Of a stretch of 64,000 nucleotides of DNA, positions 11,886-25,336 are shown piece by piece (positions within the stretch are counted from its first letter, which is position 1; each line of letters opens with the position of its first letter). A program made the translations under genes and the position numbers. The notes beneath the pieces are model-generated. The model searched no databases. It was not told the origin of the DNA and saw only the letters and a program-made list of their open reading frames with translations. This DNA comes from Glandiceps talaboti. Taxonomy: Eukaryota; Hemichordata; Enteropneusta; Spengelidae. The stretch lies in NCBI RefSeq assembly GCF_964340395.1, contig NC_135560.1:13623598-13687597 (forward strand), in the 5' to 3' direction.

Positions 11886-12275
11886 GGGGCAAGATCAATA
11901 GTTTAATGTAGGATATAAAACTAAATTATTGTACTTCGGGGGGAGGGGGTTGAGCCATTTTAGGTCTCCTCCTACAAAATCGATTTTACTTTTAATGGAA
12001 TCTGTTTTGAGCCCCTTAATACAAACATTTCTAAAACATGTCATCAAATTGAGAAATAGAAGAATGTTCACCTAGTAAACGAATGGCACTAAAATGCAGT
12101 GAAGTGTCTATAAAAGCTATTTTTCCTCTACATACCGACTTTGTATTCAGAGCACTGCACAGATTTGAAATCCATCTGCTGTCTGCAATAATTTTCAATT
12201 TTGGCCAATTTAGTTGGTGGGGGGGGGGGGGGCAGTCTGAGGCCTAAGTATGCATTGAACTATTGATCTTGCCCC
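11886..12275. mobile_element. 390-bp MITE-like element with 23-bp terminal inverted repeats
   Basis: The left end GGGGCAAGATCAATAG continues to 11908 and is repeated in inverse at 12253-12275 with a single mismatch over 23 bp. The interior is AT-rich, has no ORF, and carries a G-rich tract near each end (11938-11950 and 12219-12232). Size and structure fit a non-autonomous DNA transposon. No clear target duplication is seen. Confidence 0.68.
12219..12232. repeat. Poly-G run (14)
   Basis: Fourteen consecutive G, inside the 390-bp MITE-like element. Similar runs in the window are G at 30860-30872, C at 36467-36478 and G at 58786-58799. Confidence 0.95.
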
Positions 12276-15200
12276 ACAGCGTTTTTAAATTTCGTTTTGG
12301 TCGTCCATAAATCACGTTATGTTAATGACCTGTGCATGACATACTGAAAAAAAGACAACTAACTTTAAATATCGTCCAAGAAACGCTGAGAAATATCGTA
12401 ATAACGCCCTGGGGCTTTGATTTACATTCGTAGCTTATACATGTATATGGATACCTTTTAACGACATATACCCATGCTATGATAGTGAAAATCACCTTAT
12501 AGCAACATCCGTCCGTTCGGTTTTAGTAAGGAGTTTGATTATCGATTAAGTAATGTGTTACCATTGCATTAGGACAAGAAGGCTTCTATACCCTGGAAAT
12601 GAAAAGCGTGTTATATTAATGTATTTAAGTAATATCGACAAGTTCAAGTACATGGAAATCTGCAAATCTCAGATAATTACTCCTAAAGCAATCACGAAAC
12701 TACCTTCTCACAAATTGACTTATGTGAATAGGACCTGAATTCATACTAAGAGTATTTACTTCAAGGTAGGTAATGTATGATTAAATAAGGAACCCGACCA
12801 ATCGTACCAACACCACGATGTCTCAGGAGGCAGGCGAGTGCCTTATATTATAGAGACGCTTTCAAGATAAATTATACCAGATAATGTCAAAAGAATTTTT
12901 CCACTACGATAAGCACTTGATTGACACACAATCACCTCGTGGTCTGTATTAGGTGAAATTGATTCTTCAACTTTTACGAGTCCTCAAGGCCGACATGTTT
13001 TGTAATGAAAGCAATTGACTGCATTTATCACATGTTTACCTTGAACTCTACATATTGTCAGGTTCGGGGATAAAACACATTTATATTGCTTGTCTTACCT
13101 TTACCTACTGAATTGCTTTGTTCCTGACTTAAAAGGCTTTATTGACTCTCCCATTTCCTATGCCATCTATTTTAGATTTTTCCAACTTTCATTATGTTCT
13201 TGTGTAAACGATCAGAAAAGTGGCTACTGCAGGACACATTTTCTTATTATGGTAAGAAAATGACTAATATTATATCGTTCTCTATACATTCGTTCATAAC
13301 CACCACGACCTCGTTCATCAAAGCCTCGGGAGTATAACATTTGTCGGCCCTTTGATGTACTCTGTAGAGTATCACTACCTGCAAGACACTAAAATAATGA
13401 CTTGCTGAACAATTAATGGTCTTCACTGGATAGTCGAATATGTCCATACACATATCTCATACTGATTTTCTACAATGCGTAGTATTCTATCACCTAATTG
13501 TCCAAGAAATGTAAAAACAACTAGTTAAAACTTGCTTAAAATAAAAATTTAGGGACGAATTTAAATGTATATGTGGCACTTGAAAATCTGATAGTAAACA
13601 AGTTCTAAATGAGCGAGTGGGCGCCAACCAATAGAGTGCTGTCTTGTTGACGTGATGCACAATTGTGATGCTAATCAGTTTTGGTAATAGCTTTTTTTAA
13701 ATCTCCATCTGGCAGTGGTTTGCAAAAATAGCCTACAATCACAGTTGTGTGAAGTTAAATACAATCAACGCTGGTTTTCTGGAAGATTTGATGTCATAGT
13801 ATTCTTATGGTGAGCGTGTTGGTAATACTCGTGACACTCGTCTAATACAGGAAGTCTCGTTTCTCGAACAATGCCATTAAAATGTATATTTTATTTTATT
13901 ATTGTTTCATGGAAGTGACATATTGGATAATGACATACTCATATCTATCAATTTGCCACTAACGTTTCCTGATGTGAGATTGCCCCTACCAAATTGCAAA
14001 TACAATATTGCTTCACAGCGATAACAATATCACTGCCTGTTTATGCGTTGAGAGCTTCAATATTATATACGAGATAAAACGAACGAGTCATTCAAAGTAG
14101 AAGCACATAACATACATAACATTATGCAAGTGGGCTAACCATGTATGCCCTTTTATGGTACGCCAGATGTCTCAAATTTAGCAGTCAATAAACTTCGTCG
14201 TCTTATTAAAGATTCAAAAGAAGGGCAAATCTTGAGTTTGTCATATATGCACCAAAAGCAATTTAATACTGGTACAAAACAAACAACAGTAAGATTATAG
14301 ACGTGGAAGGCTTCAATAACAAGCTAATGATTACTCTTTCAATAACGTCGATTGTAATCATTTTAACGAGTGTTTAGTGTCTTCATAAAATGTTACAGGA
14401 GATGTAAAGTTATGTTTTCAGAGAGTTGGATTTATTGTACATTTGTAAACTTTCTTCATACAGTCATACTGAATGCTGGTCGTTGACAATACAAGGAAAA
14501 CTTACTCCGAAACAATTTGACTGCGTGATAAAAATCTGCTGTATCCCTACTCCATATACTGCCTCGTCTATATTTGATATTGTAACGAAAACTATCCGCT
14601 TACTAATATTTAAAATAAATCCATAACATGGTATATTAAATGGATGCATTAAATATTGGTGCACTGTATTCATGAATAAAAAGGTAATGTAAAATCATTT
14701 ATTAATGTACTTGCCTATATTGTGGAATTTGCGTTGGTAAGTTTCTAGCAAGCCGTTTATGATAGTAATCACAGAATCACGAAACATCATATCTTTTCGC
14801 TGAGTTAGACATGTATTATACACCCTAGCTAAATATATTGATAAGAAGAGATATATTTACGCCATTCAGTTGAAAATAAATGGCTGCAGCTAAAGCGATA
14901 GTCGTTGCTATGCGACGGGTTAGATGGAAATACGCCTCGATATAATTTCATGGGCTGTTTTGTTTTAATGCAAAGTCATATATAACTACGAGCATCGCCA
15001 CATTTGTTTTCAGAAAGACTACCAATAAATGCGGATTTATATATTGCGATACATTGATTAAATGTTGATGAAAAAAGTCTATAGTTATATGGGTTTAACA
15101 TATATGTTTACAACATTAAAAGGCACTGGACGCAAATGAACTAGGGAGTTCATCGGAAGAAGTCATGAATAAAGTTACTTAGGGAGCACTGGTTGCTATG

Positions 15201-15805
15201 GAGCGGGAAAAGATCTAAGAGGAGATAATAGCACGGAAATATCTATTGTTTGGTATGAAATATATACAGATACTAGGGCGAGATTCTTCGCAGTAGGGTG
15301 CCATCATATAGCATATGTACCTGCCTCACAGGAAGTAAAGATAGGTGTGGCCATGTTAAACAACGTCAGGGCTTGACTCAGCTGATCTTGATTTTTTGGG
15401 AAAAGAGGCTCAGCGCTGATGTTACACAATTTTTTAAAATTATTTTTGAATAAATATTAGAAGTTAGGATGCTTCATTTCAAAATGAACTGAGCGAACGT
15501 TAATATATAACATATTGATGAGAATAATGTACAGTTATGATATTTGAACAAATTTGCGAAATAACTAGCTGGTGGACGAAATAAAAAGATTCGAGTCATC
15601 TCACACTTGTTGAAGTATACTGACAGTCAAATGGCAAAATTAGGCACAAACGACGACCTCTTGCCATGTTATTCTTCCTAAGTCATACTCTTCATAGCAT
15701 AATTCCGTATCAGTCTCTACGGAAAATGAACAGATAACCACAGTTCACTGTACAACAAATTACATTAGCACATTCTATCCTTGTAACGCGCACACCTACG
15801 TAACA

Positions 15806-15850
15806 CTGTGTCATGTCATGTCGTGTCATGGCATGTCACGTCACATGTTG
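15806..15850. repeat. Degenerate TGTCA pentanucleotide tandem repeat
   Basis: About eight imperfect copies of TGTCA/TGTCG/TGGCA in a row. Confidence 0.75.
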
Positions 15851-18800
15851 TGTTATATAGTTATATTGTACCATATTGAATAATATAACATTGCCTGATG
15901 ATTTTCTGTTTTTGGAATGAGAAAAATTGTGTATATTTTAATGAATTGAATGTATGAAAATAGATTAAACAGCGAGTCGTACGTTTTTTATGTGTGAATG
16001 TGTTCTCTTTGTTAAAGTTTAAAACCCCTTTTTATTAGCTTCAAAGTGTGTTTATATGGAAACGATTTAAGAACTAATTCATTCAACTGGAAATAATAGG
16101 AAACAACACTAGATTAATTCCTGGAATCGAAGAGTGATTGGATAGGGACGATAGACAATATGTCACTCCAGACCCAAGTAGACGATTGCGAACTATGTTT
16201 TGTATTGATTTTGGGGTAAGTTATAGTTTAACAAGATAATTTACTGGTTTTTTAATAAATAAGTCACACCAGTTGTGCCCAGTTGAATTTTTCCAAGACA
16301 AACAGTCATTTTGAAGCCCGATCTGAATAATGAAATTGAGAAAAAGTCTCTTATAATGACATGGCATCAGTTGAACTTTTGACAGTTTCTGTTTCTTTTA
16401 AAGTCTTGCCGGTTCTGCCCTGAGTAAGGTTTAGGAGAAGAATTGTGTGACATAAGTACCTTGTTAATTATAAATCTAACATCGACACATCAAAACATAG
16501 GGCATAATCCTTACTGGAGTCAGAAATATTCCTAAATAAATAATGTTAGACTTTGCATTAAGCAGTGCTATCATGTGTCGGCTAGTATTTTATGCAGTAA
16601 TCGTAAAACCATCATCGTAGGCAGCTAATCTAACAGAGTCGTTTGTCTTGCATTTTGAATTGTCGCCACATTATTTGACCCCATTGCATCACTCTTCTAC
16701 ATGTCTGCTTTGCAGATAAAGATGATGGGAGTTAAGTACAGTATTTATTTAGAATCGAGTGCATCGTCTCCTCAATACACGCAATTGTCTACGAATATTG
16801 ATTCTAGTCACGGTATAGAGACTATATTTAAAAAAAAAATAATGCCGTGCTTAGTAGTGTTTTGAGTGAGAGACAGCTGTTGATATCACACTGCTTAAAT
16901 AATATGTCGTGCAGTAATATAAGTGAACCATATCGATTCCACGTGATTTCAACACGTGAATATACATAACATACCGGCCATAATGGCAATTTTAATAAAA
17001 AAAAATATTTTAACCTCTCCGTATTCAGCTAATGTAACTTATTCTTTTACGTTAGTGTTTTCAAACTTTAGCTAGACATAGAACATTTGCAAATCAAAAG
17101 TTTGCCCTTAATGTAGTAAGCTCTCTGGCGCTGTATTCGGTATGTATGTTGCATTTTTATTTGTTGATTTATTGAATGCTTGATTAATTGTTCAATTTGA
17201 TAACAAGTTAACTGGATTAAGGACTACCTATTTAAATTAAACAGTCAATTTGATAATCCACTCATTGGATGATTGATTGGCGACTGACTACTGACATGAT
17301 TGACTAACCGCCGTTCTATTGATAAATATGTTGAGTGATTTATTGATAAACGTTAACTGCTTGTAGGTTGGAAGGTTGGAATCTTTACTGGTTGTCAGCC
17401 TATTGGATTAGAAACAAGACTCGGACGAGCTTATTCTAAACTTTAGAAATGTTAATAATCTATGTTTCCTCACTAATCCCATTTTGCATAAAAATGACTT
17501 CAAGGGAAATATTTACCCTTTTCAGTTCAGCTATAATATTCTGTTTTCAAGGCTTCTAATTCATTGTATGTCCCTAGGCGTTTTCTAGATACAGTTATAC
17601 AAACGAAGGTTAGTGGTATGTGTACTAGGTTTTTTTTTACATTTATTCCACGTCTCTACATTTCAAGTATATTTATTCCTGCGGTTGGGCCTTTGCATAC
17701 TCAGTCAGGGGCCATTATCGATCGTCTTGATGTACACAACACATTGTAGAGTAGTAGAATATCATATACCCTTCCATCAATTATGTTATACAGCCAACAT
17801 TTATCATACATACATGTATACTCACGAATCATTACTGTGACGTGCGATGTCCTTTGTAAGAAAAAACACTCCGCGATCTACGTATATTGTACTTATTATA
17901 ATGGCTATTTTCGTACAGTGAGAAAAGGAGAGGTTATGTACGCAAGGCATACATTATTTGATTTATTTTATTCAGTATTTCTTTCATGTTCTCATGTTCT
18001 GAAGATAGACGCTTGTTGTTCATCGAAAACGTACACTTTCGAATCATAATGATTCTCCCCTTGGTAAGTCCTCGTCAATACTGCATACTTGAGTAATCAA
18101 TGCGTCGTGTTAAACTAGCCTGCAGAATCAGCTAAATTACATTAGCATTAGTATTATTAGCTATGGTTTCCGATGCTTGTCGGAAACCAGTGAGAAATCC
18201 AACTACTCGCCGCAACATGTTAAACAACCAATAGGAAACGTTCTTTCAGCCATGTATACAACCTCTAGTAACCTTAATCCCATGAAGGCCAATTACTTTT
18301 TTGGGTCATTTGATGCACTTCAATTTTCGTTTTCCAGATCTCACCAGTAATATAGAATGACAAACTATAGGTCTGCTTATTTGATATACTACTGCTAACA
18401 GCATCCCCGCAGCTCGCATACAGGGGAAAATTATCAAGAGTTTCACTTTTCGAAGGGTTATAGGTTTGCTCTTATTCTGAATGATATCTATATGACAAAT
18501 TGTCTAGCCTGGGTAATAAGCAACGGTTTCGTCGCTTTTTCTGAGCACACCTAAGTCGTTAAGCAACAATCGCCAATGATAAAATGATGGTGAGAATCGG
18601 CGTAAGTATTCTCCTAAACTATCTGCTCTACATATAAAAGATGCCATTGATTACCTGTATATAGGAATATAGGGGCTAGGGCAATCACCTGCAATAAATT
18701 ACGAAACTGACTAGAGTGTTTTACTTTATATTTCGGAATAGGGGCACACACGGATTACTCTCCTGGGGATTATACAATATATAACATATCAGCTATTGAT

Positions 18801-19118
18801 CATCAACACAGCAGAATTGATAACAATGGATGTGTTACACAGACCTATATATTATATTATCAATGAATGACGCAGATACATTTTAATAGCGATTATTAAC
18901 ACTCACAACACACATAATCATCTTGGATGGGTATGATTATCAGTACAGCTGTGGCGAAAAAGAACATTTTTGTTAAAATTTACAGTTACTTAATATCATT
19001 TATCATTTTTATGTATGTGATAATTCTAGTGGCGACAGAAATATTAATATGATTTAAACATTTCCGCGTGGAACTTTGAGGATGAAGAGTTTCATCTGTT
19101 ACATGATGTGATACAGTA

Positions 19119-19199
19119 TTAAGTCGTGAGTAGTCTAAATCTGTTTATATAGCCTGATAAAGTTTTAAGTCGTGAGTCGTCTTAGTCTGTTGATATAGC
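19119..19199. repeat. Diverged tandem duplication, period 46
   Basis: TTAAGTCGTGAGTAGTCTAA...TATAGC (19119-19153) is repeated as TTAAGTCGTGAGTCGTCTTA...TATAGC (19165-19199). Confidence 0.75.
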
Positions 19200-21588
19200 T
19201 AGTGGAGATATTCGAAGCAAAACCTTTATATTCATTACATTGAAATGGAATGCACGCCCAATTTCTGTTTTTCATATTTTCTATTGATGTAGTTTACACC
19301 TTTGTAAGCCGCTCACGGAAAACATGGATTATACAGGTGTGAAAAGTGGGTCAAAAGTTGAATGTTACTTGAAATAAAAAAGCTATTCCGAATTCCTATT
19401 GGAAATTGAATCGAGTGACAATAACAATGTAGAATATTGAATAAACGCCATTTTCCAATTTGAAGGCATCTGACAGAGATCAAAAGGGCGATACCCGATG
19501 TCGCTCTACAGTGAAATTCCTTTATTACATTGTTTACGCTATTTGAAACCATGGTATTTTAGAAAAGTATTGGTGTGTTTGACATGGCAATACAATTCAT
19601 CAGTCTCCTTGCGTGCTGACCATTAAGAGGGTTTTGCATACACGACAAAAGCATGACACTGATGGTATTTGTTTCACAAATAACTTTCAATACACGAGAG
19701 GGAATAACAATTATAAACAACGAAGGCGACGAATAGATTTAGGCCGTTGCGCAAGGTCAAAGCAGAAACTCAGAAAAGTGGCTCACTTTTCATTACAACT
19801 TTCGTCACTTTTTTTCAGTTACGAGAATAAACTCTAATTACAACATTTGTGGCTTTAAACACGACTTTCCGCGATGGCAATTGCCTGCTTTGACAAGGTT
19901 CCGACTTCTAATTACTTTTTTGTTCTTATTCAATGAATCGCAGTTGGATAATGAAAGTGAGTTATACCTAGAATGTTACAGTGAGTAATTTCCAGCCATC
20001 GCAATAAAAGGAAAACATCTGATACTGCGTCATTACCAGCCAATGCAAACCATTATCACAGATTCATTAAATCATGTAGTAATGCTGACAGAATACGCAA
20101 TGTTACAAAATCGATGCCACCAGACATAAACCGGACCGCTTTATAGGTCGACAATGTGGAAATAAACAGAAAACAATGTTTCGACTTCGAAGTGTTGTCA
20201 GATTTGTGGATGTGCCTTGCTATTACTACATGTTGATGAAATAATGTTGAAAAACAAATGAACGTTTATAAAACCATTATTGATTGAGGCGTTCAGAATC
20301 TGATGTGTAATACTTGAAGCAGAAAACTATGCAGGAAGATTGATAGCATAGCTTATGCTATGAATTATGTTATTAGTTTGAGTCAAACGTTAAAATACAC
20401 GGGACTCTCATTTACCAGGGTAACCTTATATTGCAGTAACCACATGTGTACACCAGTTTCATGTACAGCTGATACACAAAGACATTCTCCAAATATAACT
20501 AACATTTAACATAAATGGGACACACACATAGCACCAAGAATGTATTGACATCTTGCAATAATTGTGTTTTGCAAACGATCCTTGATATAAAATCTCGCAT
20601 AAGAACTACAATTTCGTTTCCCAAGTTTGGTGTTGACGCAGACGTGAAGAATGAACTTTTCTTTTTAGCTATAAATAGATACCACGCATTTATGTCAGCT
20701 AATGTCTGTGACGAAGCTAGACTTGCTAAAGAACATTTTGTTTAATGAGGTATGTCTCTCTAGCTCTTGAACCGTAATATTTGATGTCAAAGTGTTCCAC
20801 TCACTTATAAAATAGGAATATTTGTTGATGGAAATCTATTTTATTGGAATCATCAATACTCTGAAATTGGTGTATGCGAATTCAAACGATAGTGGAGAAG
20901 TTAAGAAATCCAAAATTACTGTATTTTTTTTAAATCTCAGCGGTTTTTTTTGACATGAGTATTTTAATTTGGGATTGTATTTTTGGTACACTGATAACAT
21001 ACCTTATGCAACAATGTGGTCTACAAACTTAAGTGTGTTTGCTATACAAGTAGTATGCAAAGCGTTGGTCTCCATGTCTGCATTATTGCATGGTACCTCC
21101 AATAACAGAATGAAAATTTATTAACTTGACCACCAGCCTTCCGCTGAAAGTGCTAGCCAATTAGTCGATAAGCGTCACATCCAACAACTCTATCTGTAAT
21201 TGTATGCTTGCTTGCACGAAGACTGAAAGTGATGTATACTTCAGAAGCGTTGGATGAAACAGAACCATCGATAAAATTCTCTATACATAAATAAACCGGT
21301 TCTCTTTCACTCATCCGAGACCTGAACACAAACCCAACTGTGTAAAAGGGGCTTTTTCAACGCACAGCTACAGTACATTGAATAAATGCGTAAACAATAA
21401 TAAGGAATAAATACAGAAATAAATAAAGCATTGAAGAAATAACTAGGCGGGTAGACATACAGGCAGATATTCATTAGATGGGTTGATAGATGGATGGACA
21501 GACGGACGGACAAACACATTTATTTATTTAATGGACCGACGGACACAGACAGATAGATACCATAAATTAGATAGACCGATATATATTA

Positions 21589-21607
21589 GATGGACAGGCA
21601 GACAGGC

Positions 21608-21700
<93 letters not shown>

Positions 21701-21711
21701 TATAGATAGAT
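21589..21711. repeat. GATGGACAGGCAG plus (GATA)n array, left flank of foldback element
   Basis: GATGGACAGGCAGACAGGCA is followed by about 23 GATA units and a TATAGATAGAT end. The same order appears in direct orientation on the other side of the element (23255-23351). Confidence 0.92.
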
Positions 21712-23254
21712 CACAGGGTAAAGGACCAATGATCAATTTTGTACTCGCGATTTTCCGGATTTCTAATATCATTTTCTGTATATTTCAAATAAAGTTTTAA
21801 ATACTGTTTCCTCTTACTGTTTTTTTCTATTTCCTACCTGATATCAATGTCTTATCTGAGTTTATCAGCTTTGCATTAATTAGTAGCTTGCTAGAACAAA
21901 CTCACTATTTGCCCAAATTAACGCATTATGCCGTGAGTGTAAACATCTACTGATCCGACTAAATGGTAATACACGGAAAGGGGTGAAACTCCAAAGGGAC
22001 GTGTCCAGAGGACATCCGTAAATCACCCTGCCACTTAATTTATTCATGAATTCACAAAACAACAGGAAATAAACAAATGGTAAAATCATGCATATGTTAT
22101 TATCATGCATATTGTTATTTCATTCTCAAATTAAAAAGCCGACGTATTTGAAGAAATGCTTGCGAAGACAGTTTTGACACGATTGAAAACCAAAAACGTC
22201 TGTCGCCTGGACAAAACAGTGTGTCGTTCATTAGGATCATGGATGTAGGATTGACATATTAAAAAGCCGACGTTGTCCAAGAAATGCTTGCCCGATAGAT
22301 ATTCACGATTGAAAACCAAAAATGTCTATCGTGAAAAATGTAGCATTGATGATATATTTAAAAGCCGACGTATTCGAAGAAATACTTGCATGATAGATAT
22401 TCACGATTGAAAACCAAAAATGTCTCCAAAATGTAACCCGTGCAGCGCAGCACGATCGACATTTTCGAAAATAGAACGTCGCGTCGTTTGGTACATGATA
22501 GGACTTTTGGTTTTTATTAAATAGTGCGAAAACGTCACAAAAATGAGGAAAATGTAGGACGAAACTCAAAAATGAAAAAAGTATTGACTTCTGTGCAGTG
22601 TTTCATGAGTGTATTTTACCCTTTTCTCCTTCCTTATGTCCCAACATTTGTACGAAGCGAAGATAGCATTGACAGAATGCGAGTTTATTCCCAGAGAATC
22701 CTGGGTAATTTGTTTACAAGTTAGGCACATGTCGCCAGTAATAAACAACTCAGGGGTCAAAGGTTTCAACTTCCGACTTCCTGCTTTACGGATGTCATCG
22801 GGACATCGTCAGTGTGTTGGCCGGGTTTCGTGTTAGGGCACTTACAGACAAGCTTCAATACTGTAACTTCATCAATGCTTCCCTTCATTTGTACTTTAGG
22901 GATTTCTGGTTGTGGAATTACCATTGTACCGTTTGAAAGTTGATTTCTTTGCAAATTTCTGGACACGTCCCTTTGGAGTTTCACCCCTTTCCGTGTATTA
23001 CCATTTAGTCGGATCAGTAGATGTTTACACTCACGGCATAATGCGTTAATTTGGGCAAATAGTGAGTTTGTTCTAGCAAGCTACTAATTAATGCAAAGCT
23101 GATAAACTCAGATAAGACATTGATATCAGGTAGGAAATAGAAAAAAACAGTAAGAGGAAACAGTATTTAAAACTTTATTTGAAATATACAGAAAATAACA
23201 TTAAAATCCGGAAAATCGCGAGTACAAAATTGATCATTGGTCCTTTACCCTGTG
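21712..23254. mobile_element. Foldback element with 298-bp inverted arms
   Basis: The left arm 21712-22009 and right arm 22958-23254 are inverted copies differing at only a few positions, mainly near 21772 and 23205. The outer ends read CACAGGGTAAAGG and CCTTTACCCTGTG. The 948-bp spacer holds three direct repeats (22130-22425) and then a stretch of higher-GC DNA (about 22430-22957) with short ORFs on both strands (22609-22836 plus, 22766-22984 minus) of unknown meaning. No transposase is recognisable. High arm identity suggests a young insertion or recent homogenisation. Known comparable structures are the foldback elements of sea urchin and Drosophila; assignment to a superfamily is not possible from this sequence alone. 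Confidence 0.8.
22130..22425. repeat. Three direct repeats of about 75 bp inside the foldback element
   Basis: Copies at 22130-22205, 22258-22331 and 22356-22425 share AAAAGCCGACGT, AGAAAT(G/A)CTTGC and CACGATTGAAAACCAAAAA(C/T)GTCT. Spacing is unequal (128 and 98 bp). In the second copy TTCACGAT and ATCGTGAA form an 8-bp stem around the core. The minus-strand ORFs here are translations of these repeats. Confidence 0.8.
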
Positions 23255-23297
23255 GATAGATGGACAGGCAGGCAGGCAGATAGATAGATATATATAT

Positions 23298-23351
<54 letters not shown>
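23255..23351. repeat. GATGGACAGGCAG plus (GATA)n array, right flank of foldback element
   Basis: GATAGATGGACAGGCAGGCA is followed by mixed GATA/TA units, in direct orientation relative to the left-flank array. Either the element entered a GATA locus and duplicated it, or the microsatellite travels with the element. Confidence 0.9.
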
Positions 23352-24254
23352 TGAACGTAACGCTATAGGATATGAAACAACATGACTTAAAGGTGAATCT
23401 ATATGATAAAATTAACATTTAAAATTTTGAAAATTTTTGTTTAGTGTCACTCTAGTACGATCAATTTTCTGAAATATAGCACCAGATCTTAGAAGTATGC
23501 ACATGCGATAAAGATTGACCTAGGTCACTACTTTGTTGTATAGAAGTAAGTAGAAGTAAGTGTTGGATGATTGACACATGATAAATCATACTATAGAACA
23601 TTGGCATATTTACTTCGTATTCGACAATGTTGTCTTACACTTGTTTATAAGTATGTACAAGGAGACAGATGCCAGATGTCTCTATCAAGTATTTTCAAGT
23701 ATAGTGATGACAGAAGTATATGCATACCAACGAGTTTGACAGCCTGTGTTAGCTCGCACTAGAAAAAGGAAAGCAATTCGGAACATAGTGTATACGTAAT
23801 TGTAGCATCTTAGTAACACTGTAACGGGTTTCCAAACATATGATCAAGAGCTGGTTGTTTTTTTATCTGTTGATTTCTTTGAAAACAAAATTTAATCCAA
23901 CTACTACGATTGATTGAGTTCTTGCTTGATGTAATCGGAATGTTAATTCAATTCAAGCAATCACTAAGAACTGAACAATTAACCGAAGTACGCTACGAAA
24001 AAAGAACAGTCTGGAGTTACAGATCAACACACTGATTGATATTATCACCATCAACATATTGGGAAGGATGCGATTTGATTAATTCCGATAAAATGTCAGA
24101 TATGAAACTACTGTAATAACGCCAACATACCTTGAACCTGTCTGTATTTTGTTATTTAACTGAAAACATGATGAGGTAGCGCTAATAGAGCTTAAAGCTT
24201 TTTCGTGTCGCTGTATTCTAATAAAGGAAATTGCCTGCCACTTTTCCCCACAAC

Positions 24255-24530
24255 TGTGTTTGCTTTAATCATACTTGCAAAGTATAAAACCCTAGCAAAT
24301 CACATTTTCAGACGTAAATTCAAGAGCGAGACAAATATTTAGCACCCCCTTTTAACTCCAAATCGCCTTAAACAAAGACAATCAGAATAACTTATCCATT
24401 TGACTCTTTCTTCAGGATACATTTTAATATGCCATTTCTAGGCTATGTGTTTGCTTTAATCACACTCGAAACGCATTAAATTGTAACGTATAGCTTTTAC
24501 AGACGTTAATTCACAGTGAGACAAATATTT
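24255..24530. repeat. Diverged direct duplication, period 191
   Basis: The segments 24255-24340 and 24446-24530 both start TGTGTTTGCTTTAATCA and end with CAGACGT(A/T)AATTCA...GAGACAAATATTT, with the middle diverged. No known family recognised. Confidence 0.75.
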
Positions 24531-24640
24531 GATTTACTCTCTGGCCTCAAAACATTTCATGCAAGTCAAATATAGCAACAAAACGTTCAGTTTGCTGCTG
24601 AACCAAGTTTAAATACTGAACTACTTCATCATTGGCGTTG

Positions 24641-24709
24641 ATGTATGTATGTATGTATGTATGTATGTATGTATGTATGTATGTATGTATGTATGTATGT
24701 GTGTGTGTG

Positions 24710-24743
<34 letters not shown>

Positions 24744-24770
24744 TGTATGTATGTATGTATGTATGTATGT
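24641..24770. repeat. (ATGT)n microsatellite
   Basis: A 130-bp array with one GTGTGT/ATAT interruption. ORFs on both strands across it are repeat artefacts. Confidence 0.97.
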
Positions 24771-25336
24771 GTACTGTTGTACTGTGTTTACTTGTGATGA
24801 TATATATGTGTATACTACAGTCACCGCTCTGTCTTTCATTTTTATTCTTGACAATAATATTGACAACTAATAGAATCAATTAAGATGTTAAGACACCTGG
24901 GTATTGCGCTTAAGATGTTCTTGGTGTGTAAATTGTCTTCTAGGACTCATTATCCACAAATGCAGGACATTTCTGTCATACATTTTCTTTCATGACTTCT
25001 ACATTTAGCTACTCTTTTTTTCGGTACTTTGAAAACATAACAAAGTAATCATAAGAGAGAAATTTGACTCTCGACTGCTGACAGTCCTGGGTTGGCTGAA
25101 TAAATAGTGCGTCAGGTTGAAATAAAAGACGTTCGTTGTGCGTACTTATGTGGATGGGGATGAATATATACATGTAGCCTAGTATGTGAGAATCACTATT
25201 TTGAATTTCACCATTTCACAACCGAACAGGTCTAGTGGATGTCATAATATGGAATCTAACAAGTGAATGGTATTTATGTACAATCGCATATGAATAATAT
25301 AGGATGGTGAAGCTAGTGCTCAGGAGTAAAAAAATA

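Larger units (their letters stand above)
12276..21588. other. Long stretch without a recognisable gene
   Basis: About 9.3 kb of AT-rich DNA. Besides the small repeats listed separately, a neat 9-bp hairpin (GGTTTCCGA, six-base loop, TCGGAAACC) lies at 18165-18188. ORFs of 60-90 codons at 17564-18049 and 20515-20745 have no recognisable product. This may be intron of the minus-strand receptor gene or intergenic. Confidence 0.5.

Noticed and set aside
22743-22765. AGGGGTCAAAGGTTT as a nuclear-receptor DR1 site
   Set aside because: Imperfect, inside a mobile element, no associated gene.
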